Source: a virus
Length of the DNA: 25,396 bases
Reading direction: 5' to 3' (one strand)
IMG/VR virus record: IMGVR_UViG_3300009149_004072
Span: 1-25,396 of that record
The notes below the pieces were generated by a model. That model did not search any database. It was not told the DNA's origin and saw only the letters and a list, made by a program, of their open reading frames with translations. Positions 1 through 6,835 of this stretch are shown here, piece by piece. Position 1 is the stretch's first letter. The number at the start of each line of letters is the position of its first letter. Position numbers and translations under genes: made by a program.

Positions 1-1
1 G

Positions 2-1315
2 AAATCCTCGGTGCCCCAGTGGGAGTCCGAGTTTGAGAGATTCACGGAGGGAGTCCAGGTCTTCATGGCTGTGGGCCCTCCGGCGAAGAGGGAAGCCGCG
101 CAGCGGGCTTGGGGGAAGGCGAAGGGCCCCTGTGTCCTGATCCAGGGCTACACCTCAGCGTGCAATGACTTCTCCAAGATCCAGCACTGGAAGGGCTACA
201 TCCTCGTCGCCGACGAGTGCACCGTGTTCAAGACGCCGACCACACGGGTCCACAAGGTCTGCAAGCATCTGTCGAGCCAGGCGGAGCGCGCCTGGGGGCT
301 GACGGCGACCCTGATCAAGAACAGCTTGATGGAGGGGTACGGGATCTTCCGGGTCATCGTCCCGGACCTGTTCCGGATGACCGCCAACGCGTTCATGAAC
401 CGGTTCTGTGTCGTGCAGATGCAGACGGTGGCCAAGGGGCGCCTGGTCCCCAAGATCGTCGGATACAAGCAGTCCGACATCGAGCTGTTCAGGGACACGA
501 TCGACTTCTACTACCTGGGCCGGCCGAAGCACTCGGTAGCAAAGGACCTTCCGCTCCTGACCACCCGGGACGTGACGGTCAGCCTGACGCGATGGCAGGA
601 GGCAAAGTACGCGGAGGCTCTCACGGGGCTCTTGGAGCATGGGGACGGAGAGGTCCGGGACTACGCCGAGACGCTCCAGATGACCAAGCTCATCTACTGC
701 CAGGAGATCGCGAACCATCCGGGACTGATCGAGTTCCCCGACTACTCCTCGGAGAAGCTGGACGCCCTGGTCGACATGGTGACCGAAGGCGGCGACTTCG
801 ACGGAGAGAAGGTCATCGTCTTCACGCGGTTCAAGACCATGGTGGACATCGCCATCCCCGTCTTGGAGAAGGCAGGGGTGAAGTGCACCCGAGTCACTGG
901 GGACGAGAAGGAGGCCCAGCGGAAGACCGCCATGGACGACTTCCAGGACCCCAACAACGACACCCAGGTCATCTTCATCACGATGGCCGGCGGGGACGCC
1001 ATCAACCTGCAGGCGGCGAAGGCCCTCATCTTCTACGACACCCCCTGGAGCGCTGGGGACTACCTTCAGATTCTCGGCCGCATGATCCGCATCGGGTCCG
1101 AGCATGACACCGTCTACGCCATCCACCTGATCGCCCGGGGGACGATTGACGAGCACGTTCTAGCGGTCGTCCTCAAGAAGATGAAGCTCATCGAAAAGGT
1201 CCTGGGGGAGAGGGTCAAGGGCAACAAGGGCGCCGAGATCGTGTACGACGCCAAGTCGGAGGCCAAGGACCTGATCGACAGGATGATCTCCACGGCACGG
1301 ACCATGGGCATATGA
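2..1315 (+). CDS. SNF2-family (superfamily 2) DNA helicase, C-terminal part, cut by window edge
   Basis: ATP-driven DNA translocase/helicase, probably acting in phage replication or recombination. The frame is open to the left edge; the first visible start (GTG at 11) is probably internal because no Walker A motif (motif I) lies in the visible part. Seen, numbered from that GTG: motif II VADEC at about 66-70, motif III GLTAT at 96-100, then the second RecA-like lobe with VIVFTRFK near 268, VTGDE near 297, GGDAINLQAA near 327 and the arginine motif QILGRMIRIGS near 353-363. This lobe-2 series is typical of SNF2 enzymes and of the related helicases common in phages. The stop overlaps the ATG of the next small gene (ATGA). 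The family is well supported; the exact substrate is unknown. Confidence 0.9.
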   Translation, partial: KSSVPQWESEFERFTEGVQVFMAVGPPAKREAAQRAWGKAKGPCVLIQGYTSACNDFSKIQHWKGYILVADECTVFKTPTTRVHKVCKHLSSQAERAWGLTATLIKNSLMEGYGIFRVIVPDLFRMTANAFMNRFCVVQMQTVAKGRLVPKIVGYKQSDIELFRDTIDFYYLGRPKHSVAKDLPLLTTRDVTVSLTRWQEAKYAEALTGLLEHGDGEVRDYAETLQMTKLIYCQEIANHPGLIEFPDYSSEKLDALVDMVTEGGDFDGEKVIVFTRFKTMVDIAIPVLEKAGVKCTRVTGDEKEAQRKTAMDDFQDPNNDTQVIFITMAGGDAINLQAAKALIFYDTPWSAGDYLQILGRMIRIGSEHDTVYAIHLIARGTIDEHVLAVVLKKMKLIEKVLGERVKGNKGAEIVYDAKSEAKDLIDRMISTARTMGI

Positions 1316-1407
1316 CCGTCCCTCTTTGGGTAGCACTCTCTTCGAGCTTGGCGGCCTTGATCGTAGGGTTCTATGCTGGCATTTCTGTACGGAGGTCCGG
1401 TGATTAG
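1312..1407 (+). CDS. 31-residue single-span membrane microprotein
   Basis: Short ORF starting at an ATG that overlaps the helicase stop as ATGA and ending in TAG, which overlaps the GTG start of the next gene. It encodes MTVPLWVALSSSLAALIVGF, then YAGISVRRSGD. Residues 4-24 are a continuous hydrophobic stretch long enough to span a membrane once, and the C-terminus is Arg-rich (RR), so by the positive-inside rule the tail probably faces the cytoplasm. There is no Cys-containing lipobox. No function can be assigned. It could be a small regulator of a membrane process, or a spanin- or holin-like accessory. The tight coupling on both sides is the main argument that it is real. Confidence 0.6.
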   Translation: MTVPLWVALSSSLAALIVGFYAGISVRRSGD

Positions 1408-1594
1408 GTTCGTGGTCCTGAACGAGGGGCAGGCCATCAAGTGCCTCACCTGTGAGCACACCTCCTGGCACCCCGAAGATGTGAAGCAGCGGTTCTGTGG
1501 GTACTGCAAGGTGTTCCATGATGACGAGGCGCTGAAATCGGTCCTTAAACAAGCGCTGAAATCGGCATTTCAACGGGATGAGGGGAAAACCTGA
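1400..1594 (+). CDS. Small zinc-ribbon protein, 64 residues, unknown function
   Basis: GTG at 1400 is chosen over the ATG at 1373 because GGAGG (1391-1395) sits just before it and it overlaps the stop of the preceding microprotein. The protein has two CxxC pairs, C15-x2-C18 and C33-x2-C36, with H20, H24 and H40 nearby, so a single zinc-ribbon fold is likely. The core (KCLTC, then RFCGYCKVFH) resembles small phage proteins known only as conserved hypotheticals. The C-terminal tail carries an 8-residue repeat (ALKSVLKQ, then ALKSAFQR) encoded by a 13-base direct repeat at 1529-1541 and 1553-1565, predicting a short amphipathic helix. Its TGA overlaps the next ATG as TGATG. Confidence 0.8.
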   Translation: MIRFVVLNEGQAIKCLTCEHTSWHPEDVKQRFCGYCKVFHDDEALKSVLKQALKSAFQRDEGKT

Positions 1595-1854
1595 TGACCC
1601 TGGATCAGCTCCGTTCCATGGCTGGGATCTTTGACGGGGTCTCGATCCACGTCTCCGCCCACCTCCTTTGCAAGAAGGAGTGGAAGCAGGTTCGCTTCCC
1701 GAAGACGCGGCGGAAACGGATCCGCAAGAAGTGGGCGAAGAACAAGAGGCGGAACTGGGCCTCTGTCGATGCCGAGCCTGTCTTCATGCACGTCAACGGC
1801 ATGATCTACACGAACGAACTGGGCTACCGGCAGATCAAGCGGGGATTCGCCTAG
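1594..1854 (+). CDS. Small basic protein, unknown function
   Basis: An 86-residue protein whose ATG overlaps the previous stop by one base. The middle (about residues 27-54) is very rich in Lys/Arg, including KTRRKRIRKKWAKNKRRNW, flanked by a Cys at 26 and a more ordered C-terminal part (VFMHVNGMIYTNELGYRQIK). The basic patch suggests nucleic-acid binding, but this is inference only. It is followed by a 63-base leader with hairpins before the kinase gene. No family is recognised with confidence. Confidence 0.75.
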   Translation: MTLDQLRSMAGIFDGVSIHVSAHLLCKKEWKQVRFPKTRRKRIRKKWAKNKRRNWASVDAEPVFMHVNGMIYTNELGYRQIKRGFA

Positions 1855-1859
1855 GGCTG

Positions 1860-1912
1860 ACCCCAAAGGGGGGTAGATCCTCTCCTGAAACCCGTAAGAG
1901 CGGGAAGGGAGA
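1860..1912 (+). promoter_or_regulatory. Leader hairpins covering the ribosome-binding site of the dNMP kinase gene
   Basis: Two stem-loops lie in the only gap between 1400 and 3675 that is longer than a few bases. The first pairs ACCCC (1860-1864) with GGGGT (1870-1874). The second pairs TCTCCT (1881-1886) with GGGAGA (1907-1912) and, inside, CCCG (1891-1894) with CGGG (1901-1904). The Shine-Dalgarno stretch GGGAAGGGAG of the TTG start at 1918 falls in the 3' arm, so folding would hide it. A role as a translation control element or RNA-processing site is inferred. Confidence 0.45.
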
Positions 1913-1917
1913 CAGCC

Positions 1918-2547
1918 TTGAAGATCATCGGCATTTGTGGACAGAAGCGGCACGGGAAGGACACGGTGGGGTCGATGCTCCAGGGCGAGCAGCGGGGGAC
2001 TCCCATTGCGTTCGCCGACCCGATCAAGCGCATCGCTATGGACCTCTACGGGTTCAGCTACGCCCAGTGCTACGGCGACGAGAAGGAAATTCCGGATCCG
2101 CGCTGGGATGGCCTCACGGCGCGACATGCTCTCCAGCAGATCGGGACCGAGATGGGACGGTCCATCCACCCGGAGACCTGGATCAGGTACTGCCTGAAGA
2201 CCATCGAGAGGGTGTCCAAAGGGGAGAACCTAGAGATCCACTGGGCCGCAGCTCAGGGGTTTGTACCTGCCAGGGAGGCGTATCTGGGGAGGGGAACCCA
2301 TGACCTCATCCCCCCTGACCTGACTCGTTGGTGCATCACCGACGTCAGGTTCCCAAACGAAGCCCAGTGCATCCGAGCTGCCGGCGGGATGATCCTCAAG
2401 GTGGTCCGGCCCTCTCTGGTCGGGACCCAGGGGGACACGCACGCCTCCGAAACCAGCGTGGATCAGATCAAGCCTGACCACACCCTCATCAACGACGGAA
2501 CTGTGGAGGACCTCCGCGAGAAGGTCCTCCGCTTCTTGGAGACCTGA
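1918..2547 (+). CDS. Deoxynucleoside monophosphate kinase
   Basis: Cytoplasmic enzyme of nucleotide supply that phosphorylates dNMPs to dNDPs with ATP, feeding phage DNA synthesis; same functional class as T4 gp1. Seen: an N-terminal P-loop GQKRHGKDT (residues 8-16), with the RHGKDT variant typical of phage dNMP kinases; FADPIKRIA near 40; RHALQQIGTEMGRSI, which fits the family QxxGTExxR substrate region; WITDVRF-like CITDVRFPNEA, followed by GGMILKVVRPS, which closes the core fold. The 209-residue length is usual. TTG at 1918 is chosen because MKIIGICG is the natural N-terminus and AAGGGAG lies 7 bases upstream. The TGA overlaps the ATG of the next gene. Confidence 0.92.
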   Translation: MKIIGICGQKRHGKDTVGSMLQGEQRGTPIAFADPIKRIAMDLYGFSYAQCYGDEKEIPDPRWDGLTARHALQQIGTEMGRSIHPETWIRYCLKTIERVSKGENLEIHWAAAQGFVPAREAYLGRGTHDLIPPDLTRWCITDVRFPNEAQCIRAAGGMILKVVRPSLVGTQGDTHASETSVDQIKPDHTLINDGTVEDLREKVLRFLET

Positions 2548-3122
2548 TGCTTTCAAACCGGCCCACCGACATCGATACGCAGCCCACGGGCCTGGACTAC
2601 TGGGTCCGCCGAGCCACAGACCAGGGTTCGGGGGAGAGCCACTTCGTCTACAAGGGCATCAACCTCGTCGTGCACCCCAAGCGTGTAGCCGAGCTGACCC
2701 AGGATGGGCGACGGGTGGTCGTGGAGAAGACCTACAAGGGGAGAGGTTGGTTCGACAAGTTCGTCAGCGACATCGAGGAAGGGGTCACATCCCTTCAGGC
2801 TGGTGGAGGGGAGGAGGCCGACAAGTGCCTCGGGGACAAGATCAGGGAAGAGATCGAGGCCCGGTCTGCGGGCACCCAGTCGACGGATCCCGATCGGGTG
2901 TGGTGGCAGTGGCTGACCGACGAGGAGCTTCCTCTCCTGCTCGGGTGCTGGCTTCACCAAACTGGGATCATGTCCCTCCGGTACGAGATCACCAAGAACC
3001 CCATGCTGGGCTTCTACACGACCAACCAGGAGTTCGAGTGGGGCGCCCAGGCATGCCAGACGCGGACCTTGTGGATCACCTTCCAGCGCCTCGGCTTCGC
3101 GCGGAAGCAGCTGGGAGCCTGA
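2547..3122 (+). CDS. Unknown phage protein, 191 residues
   Basis: ATG overlaps the kinase stop as TGATG, so translation is probably coupled. Mixed alpha/beta composition without membrane spans or signal peptide. An early strand-rich part (FVYKGINLVVHPKRVAEL, VVVEKTY) precedes an acidic middle helix (KIREEIEARS) and a tryptophan-rich C-terminal half (VWWQWL, LLLGCWLHQTGI). No catalytic motif is recognised. Its position beside the kinase suggests an early gene, nothing more specific. Confidence 0.75.
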   Translation: MLSNRPTDIDTQPTGLDYWVRRATDQGSGESHFVYKGINLVVHPKRVAELTQDGRRVVVEKTYKGRGWFDKFVSDIEEGVTSLQAGGGEEADKCLGDKIREEIEARSAGTQSTDPDRVWWQWLTDEELPLLLGCWLHQTGIMSLRYEITKNPMLGFYTTNQEFEWGAQACQTRTLWITFQRLGFARKQLGA

Positions 3123-3123
3123 G

Positions 3124-3675
3124 GTGGGCTACAACCTCCGAATCGGGGAGGCTCTCCCGGTCATTTACTGGGATGACCGGATGGCACGCATCCAAGCGGC
3201 CGATCAAGACGGAGTCGCCCTTGGGGCGCCTCTCAACACCAGCGGGGACCACTCCAACTTCTTCTACCCTGGCTACCTCGTCTGGAGTGAGTTCACGAAG
3301 CAGACGGGCCTCTTCTCGGTGTTCTATGCGCCGAGGTGCCCGAACTCCACCACCTTCCCTTGCAGCCGCTACAAGGACGACTGCCCGTTCTGTGGCGGGG
3401 GCCGGAAGTCCGTCTGGTGGGTGCCCGAGGGCCAGGATCCCAGCCAAGGGCAAGAGGGCCTGATTCGGAGCTGCGGGTCCTCCAAGCTCACCGAGGACCA
3501 CTACACGGCCTTCGTCACTGCACGACAGATCTGGCTTGACCTTCCTGGAGAGGTGCGTGCAGGGGCCGTAAACGCGGAAGACGGGCGTGACATGGGGCTT
3601 GCCCGCCTGGACTTCCTCGTCTTCTGGACACGCTGGGCCCTCGACAACTGCGAATACCCAACCTTCTCCTCCTAG
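3124..3675 (+). CDS. Conserved phage protein of unknown function, YxLxIGEA type
   Basis: GTG start with GGGAG about 6 bases upstream, one base after the preceding stop. The N-terminus (GYNLRIGEALP), the middle YPGYLVWSEFTKQTGL and the C-terminus (ARLDFLVFWTRWALDNCEYP) match a widespread class of phage hypothetical proteins as I remember them. This member differs by carrying a central cysteine-rich stretch (APRCPN, FPCSRYKDDCPFCGGG) that could bind a metal. The function of the class is unknown to me. It sits in a run of same-strand unknown genes. Confidence 0.8.
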   Translation: MGYNLRIGEALPVIYWDDRMARIQAADQDGVALGAPLNTSGDHSNFFYPGYLVWSEFTKQTGLFSVFYAPRCPNSTTFPCSRYKDDCPFCGGGRKSVWWVPEGQDPSQGQEGLIRSCGSSKLTEDHYTAFVTARQIWLDLPGEVRAGAVNAEDGRDMGLARLDFLVFWTRWALDNCEYPTFSS

Positions 3676-3685
3676 AGAGATTCCG

Positions 3686-4171
3686 ATGAGCACCCGCTGC
3701 ACCGAAGGCATGAGCGCCAACGGCGTGATCCACATCTACACCGAGTGCTTCGACCCTCGGGGCAACATCTACCTCGCGGTCGAGACGACCGACTTCTCCG
3801 CAGAGTCTGGAGTGGTCTCCTTCTCAGTACCTCGTGCCCTATGGGAGGAGGCCGTGTCGGACTACACGAGGAACCGGCAGCAGGCGCTGTTGCGAGAGAA
3901 AGCCCAGCAGGATCGGGAAGAGGCATGCTTGCGGGAGCGGGGGGCCCACGAGTTCCCCTCGGAAAAGATCTACCTGTTCCAGTGCGCCCACTGTGACGCT
4001 CTCAAGCCTCCGGGACATGTTCCCCAGCACCCGAAGGCGGTCTATGAGATCGCCCTGACCCTCGACCACGGTTTCGGGCTGATGGAGGAAGGATCCCCGG
4101 AGCGGGATGCGCTTCTCCGCCAGGCTCACCAGTTGTGGGAGCACCACGTCAAACCCCTGGAGACCCGATGA
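3686..4171 (+). CDS. Unknown protein with helical middle and CxxC, 161 residues
   Basis: ATG at 3686 follows the previous stop by 10 bases; an in-frame ATG at 3710 is an alternative start. The N-terminal half is beta-rich (VIHIYTECFDPRGNIYLAVET, shown here in part), followed by a charged helix (RNRQQALLREKAQQDREEA) and then a CAHC pair and a helical tail ending KPLETR. Too few cysteines remain for a confident zinc site. Its TGA overlaps the next ATG as ATGA. No family recognised. Confidence 0.72.
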   Translation: MSTRCTEGMSANGVIHIYTECFDPRGNIYLAVETTDFSAESGVVSFSVPRALWEEAVSDYTRNRQQALLREKAQQDREEACLRERGAHEFPSEKIYLFQCAHCDALKPPGHVPQHPKAVYEIALTLDHGFGLMEEGSPERDALLRQAHQLWEHHVKPLETR

Positions 4172-4911
4172 CCGCCACCGACTTCGACACCTGGGTCGCC
4201 TCCAACCCAGTCTCTGACCAGATGTACTGGAAGAAGCCTGCCGAGGGTCAGTTTGAGAAGTTTCAGGTTCTCGCTGAAGCCATCGGCGAGCCCATGCAGG
4301 TGATCAGCCACCACACGTCCAAGTCGATCAAGCTGCCCGTGGTCGCCTTCAGGGTGCACAACGGCTGGTTCATCCTCAGGGACAACTTCTACGGCGTCAA
4401 CCTCTGCTGCCTGTGGGACTTCGCCCCGACCATCCCTCTCTCGTCCCTCTATGCCACCAAGGACTTCGCCTGGTACCAGGAGGAGATGGAGAAGCTGCGA
4501 GGCTACTCTTACAGAGGCTGGACAGACGATGAGCTAGCCGATCCACGCATCCTCCGCGTCAGGGTGCACCCCCTCGGGGTCACCGAGGGTGTCGGCTACT
4601 GGAAGGTGGTGACGGGTGACCGGAAGGATCGTTGGGCGAAGCGGGCGGAGGACACCGAGTGGTACTCTCGGGACTGGTCCTCGGGGAAGCTGGTTCCCGA
4701 CGGTCCGCGCAACGACGACGGGACCTTTGGGCCGGACACCGTCTTCTACGTGACCGGGCACGCGTACGCCGAGGGGATCTCCAACGTGGTGGACTCGGAT
4801 GCCTTGAAGCCTTACGAGCCGGGGAAGACCAAGTTCACCTTGGACCTCAAAGACTACGACGATGCGCTGGAGAAGATGAAGGTGATCATGGGCAGTGTCC
4901 GTGTCAGCTGA
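4168..4911 (+). CDS. Unknown protein, 247 residues
   Basis: ATG at 4168 is preferred over the upstream GTG at 4135 because it gives the ATGA overlap used throughout this operon. Soluble protein with many aromatic residues (FAWYQEEMEKL, WYSRDWSSGKL) and beta-rich stretches (VAFRVHNGWFILRDNFYGVN). No catalytic motif, membrane span or repeat is seen. Its end overlaps the start of the next gene by 17 bases. Confidence 0.75.
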   Translation: MTATDFDTWVASNPVSDQMYWKKPAEGQFEKFQVLAEAIGEPMQVISHHTSKSIKLPVVAFRVHNGWFILRDNFYGVNLCCLWDFAPTIPLSSLYATKDFAWYQEEMEKLRGYSYRGWTDDELADPRILRVRVHPLGVTEGVGYWKVVTGDRKDRWAKRAEDTEWYSRDWSSGKLVPDGPRNDDGTFGPDTVFYVTGHAYAEGISNVVDSDALKPYEPGKTKFTLDLKDYDDALEKMKVIMGSVRVS

Positions 4912-5209
4912 GTGGGTGCTTCCTGCCTGGTGGGAGTTCAGAGAGTTCGAGGACGACACCTTTCTCCTAGTTCGAGTAGACGGGGTCGTCCTGTCCTCGT
5001 TCAAGTCAGAAATGGGGTTCTGGGGCTGGTGCGTCTCGGAAGGGGGTGATCCGTTCCTGGATCACTACGGGGAAGACGATGCGTTGGTGGAGGAGGACGA
5101 GGACGGGAACACTCGACTCCTGCCCGTCGTGACGGAGGCGCCGATGCGTTACCCCCACCCCGAGGAGTTCATCCACGAGGTGGACCGCATCTACTCAGTG
5201 GAAGCCTAG
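4895..5209 (+). CDS. Small acidic, tryptophan-rich protein, 104 residues
   Basis: GTG at 4895 lies inside the end of the upstream gene; a GTG at 4901 is an equally possible start. The N-terminus is tryptophan-rich (EWVLPAWWEF, MGFWGWCV) and the second half is very acidic (GEDDALVEEDEDGNTRL). The acidity is compatible with a nucleic-acid-mimic or protein-interaction role but does not show one. No family recognised. Confidence 0.65.
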   Translation: MSVSAEWVLPAWWEFREFEDDTFLLVRVDGVVLSSFKSEMGFWGWCVSEGGDPFLDHYGEDDALVEEDEDGNTRLLPVVTEAPMRYPHPEEFIHEVDRIYSVEA

Positions 5210-5215
5210 GCAACA

Positions 5216-5228
5216 GGGGCAAGGCCCC
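5216..5228 (+). promoter_or_regulatory. Short hairpin before the phosphoesterase gene
   Basis: GGGGC (5216-5220) pairs with GCCCC (5224-5228) around an AAG loop, in the 33-base gap before the ATG at 5243. The ribosome-binding site (CGGAG) lies after it and stays free. No T-run follows, so it is not a standard terminator. Confidence 0.3.
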
Positions 5229-5242
5229 ACTCGGAGCAACCA

Positions 5243-6064
5243 ATGGCCGTTCTTCAGATCCTGTCCGACCTCCACCTGGAGTTCCTGAACGACTTCGAGC
5301 GCGGTAGGTGGCTCGGGTCTCTGGATTCCACAGGGGTGGACGTCCTGGTCCTGGCTGGGGACATCTGCCTTATGCCTCAACTTCGGAAGGTCCTAGGGGC
5401 CTTCTGCGCCGCCTTCCCCCAGATCGTCTATGTGACGGGGAACCATGAGTACTACGGCAGCAGTCCCCAGCAGGTTCATGGTCTCCTCTGGGATCTCCAG
5501 GTCGAACACCCCAACCTGCATTGGTTGCACAACCAGGCGAAGGAGATCGCAGGTCTTCGGTTCGTCGGCGGCTCTCTGTGGTTCCCAAAACCCTCCGAGC
5601 CCACCTACAGCAGCCGTTTTGCGATGAACGACTTTAGGGTGATCCAGGACTTTGAACCCTGGGTCTACGAGGAGAACGCCATGTGCGAGGCGGTCCTGAG
5701 GGCTCTGGGCAGGACCGCGGATGTGGTCGTCACCCACCACATCCCCACGGACTTGTGCGTCTCCCCTCGGTACAGACAGGGCTCTGCGGCAACCCTGAAC
5801 CACTTCTTCTGCCGGGACCTCACCGCAGAGATCGAGGAGTGGAAGCCCACCCTCTGGTGCTTCGGCCACACCCATGATCGGATGGCGGTTCGCCTCTCGG
5901 ACACGGTCCTCGTCAGCAACCCCCTTGGATACCCCCAAGAGACGGAGTTTGCCGAGCGGGGTCGATATGCGCCTCGGTGCTTGATCCGGGTTGAACCTGG
6001 ACAAGTTGGCGTGTCCTTCATCGAGGAGGAGCCTGGCCCAGGCCACCCAAGTAGTCGCGGATAG
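5243..6064 (+). CDS. Calcineurin-like metallophosphoesterase
   Basis: Di-metal phosphoesterase, 273 residues, cytoplasmic; substrate unknown (candidates are nucleic-acid ends, cyclic nucleotides or nucleotide phosphates). All family metal and catalytic motifs are visible in order: SDLH (D9, H11), AGD (D40), GNHE (residues 66-69), THH (H165, H166) and GHTH (residues 208-211). Length suits a single-domain enzyme. It begins after a 33-base gap rather than an overlap, with GGAG about 7 bases before the ATG. Phages often carry such enzymes near replication genes; here it precedes the helicase loader-like gene. It lacks the extra domains of an SbcD/Mre11 nuclease, and no SbcC partner is seen. Confidence 0.9.
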   Translation: MAVLQILSDLHLEFLNDFERGRWLGSLDSTGVDVLVLAGDICLMPQLRKVLGAFCAAFPQIVYVTGNHEYYGSSPQQVHGLLWDLQVEHPNLHWLHNQAKEIAGLRFVGGSLWFPKPSEPTYSSRFAMNDFRVIQDFEPWVYEENAMCEAVLRALGRTADVVVTHHIPTDLCVSPRYRQGSAATLNHFFCRDLTAEIEEWKPTLWCFGHTHDRMAVRLSDTVLVSNPLGYPQETEFAERGRYAPRCLIRVEPGQVGVSFIEEEPGPGHPSSRG

Positions 6065-6069
6065 GGGGT

Positions 6070-6083
6070 CCGCAGCTTCGCGG
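6070..6083 (+). promoter_or_regulatory. Short hairpin before the helicase-loader-like gene
   Basis: CCGC (6070-6073) pairs with GCGG (6080-6083) around AGCTTC, in the 51-base gap before the ATG at 6116. It is a weak four-pair stem and is listed mainly because every comparable gap in this window also holds a hairpin. Confidence 0.22.
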
Positions 6084-6115
6084 CATCGGGTAGTAGTGGG
6101 GAACTTGGAGGGTTG

Positions 6116-6832
6116 ATGCCGGCACCGGATTCAGACTGCCCGAGGTGCGATGGGACTGGCATGGTTCCCACCGAGCCGAGGCCCCCACACCCTCCGAGTT
6201 TTACTCGGTGTACGTGCGTGCTTCGCTTGGACATCCTCCGGAACGTTGAGCAGGCCATGGTGGGTCTCTCCGAGGCCGATCCCATACAGGATTCCCCTCT
6301 CCTGGGCCGGGAGGAGGACAACCTCTGGATCACCGCGGGGGATGATTTCCGGTCACACCTTCGACATGTCGGTGTGCGTCAGCCTACTTCTTGGCTCCTC
6401 AAGGTGATCACCGATGCCGACCTGACAACCGCATGGCTGGCGAGCATCGCTCTTCAAGGGAAGGACATCCTGGATGCCGATGCGTACAAGGTGTCCACGA
6501 AGCACATCACCATCCCGGACCTCGTAGTGCCCCCGGACCTTTTGGTTATCAGGATGGGGGTGAAGGTCGCCCGGAACGCGGCTGCTGCCGAGTGCTTGGG
6601 GGAAGCTCTCAACATTCGCTACCACGAGGGGAAGCCCACCTGGCTGTGGGATGAGCCACACCACCCCCTCAACACAGGGCACCTGTTCTGGTCGGACGAT
6701 GTGGCCCGAATCCTCTCCCGATGGGAGCATAGGACCTTGAAGCCCGGAGAATCTGTGTCAGCGGCGAAGAAGAAAGGAGCGAGGCCCACACCCATTTCTG
6801 GGACGCGAAAGTCGCTTCGGGGAGGGGGTTGA
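6116..6832 (+). CDS. Helicase-loader-like (DnaC/AAA+-derived) zinc protein without a P-loop
   Basis: Start at ATG 6116, with GGAGG at 6107-6111; TTG at 6113 is an alternative. The N-terminus has a zinc-knuckle-like CPRCDGTGM with C8 and C11 and a second pair C32-x-C34 (RCTC). This arrangement is seen at the N-terminus of many phage DnaC-type loaders. The C-terminal half looks like the back half of an AAA+ core: DLLVIRMGVKVARN where Walker B would be, then LGEALNIRYHEGKPTWLWDE, typical of the region after it. No GxxxxGK[ST] is present anywhere, so ATP binding is unlikely. It lies 3 bases before the DnaB-like helicase gene, which supports a role in helicase loading or assembly. The loader link is inference from motif pattern plus position. 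Confidence 0.6.
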   Translation: MPAPDSDCPRCDGTGMVPTEPRPPHPPSFTRCTCVLRLDILRNVEQAMVGLSEADPIQDSPLLGREEDNLWITAGDDFRSHLRHVGVRQPTSWLLKVITDADLTTAWLASIALQGKDILDADAYKVSTKHITIPDLVVPPDLLVIRMGVKVARNAAAAECLGEALNIRYHEGKPTWLWDEPHHPLNTGHLFWSDDVARILSRWEHRTLKPGESVSAAKKKGARPTPISGTRKSLRGGG

Positions 6833-6835
6833 TCC

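Noticed and set aside
155-1156. Long reverse-strand ORF of 333 codons opposite the SNF2-like gene
   Set aside because: It is a shadow of the GC-rich coding strand: low-complexity composition, no ribosome-binding site considered plausible, and the + strand product has clear helicase motifs. The same applies to the long reverse ORFs opposite the other large genes.
11-1315. SNF2-like helicase as a broken gene lacking Walker A
   Set aside because: The missing N-terminal motif is explained by the window edge; the frame is open to base 2.
5243-6064. SbcD/Mre11 nuclease
   Set aside because: The motifs are those of the general metallophosphoesterase fold. The protein lacks the C-terminal capping region, and no SbcC-like ATPase gene is adjacent.
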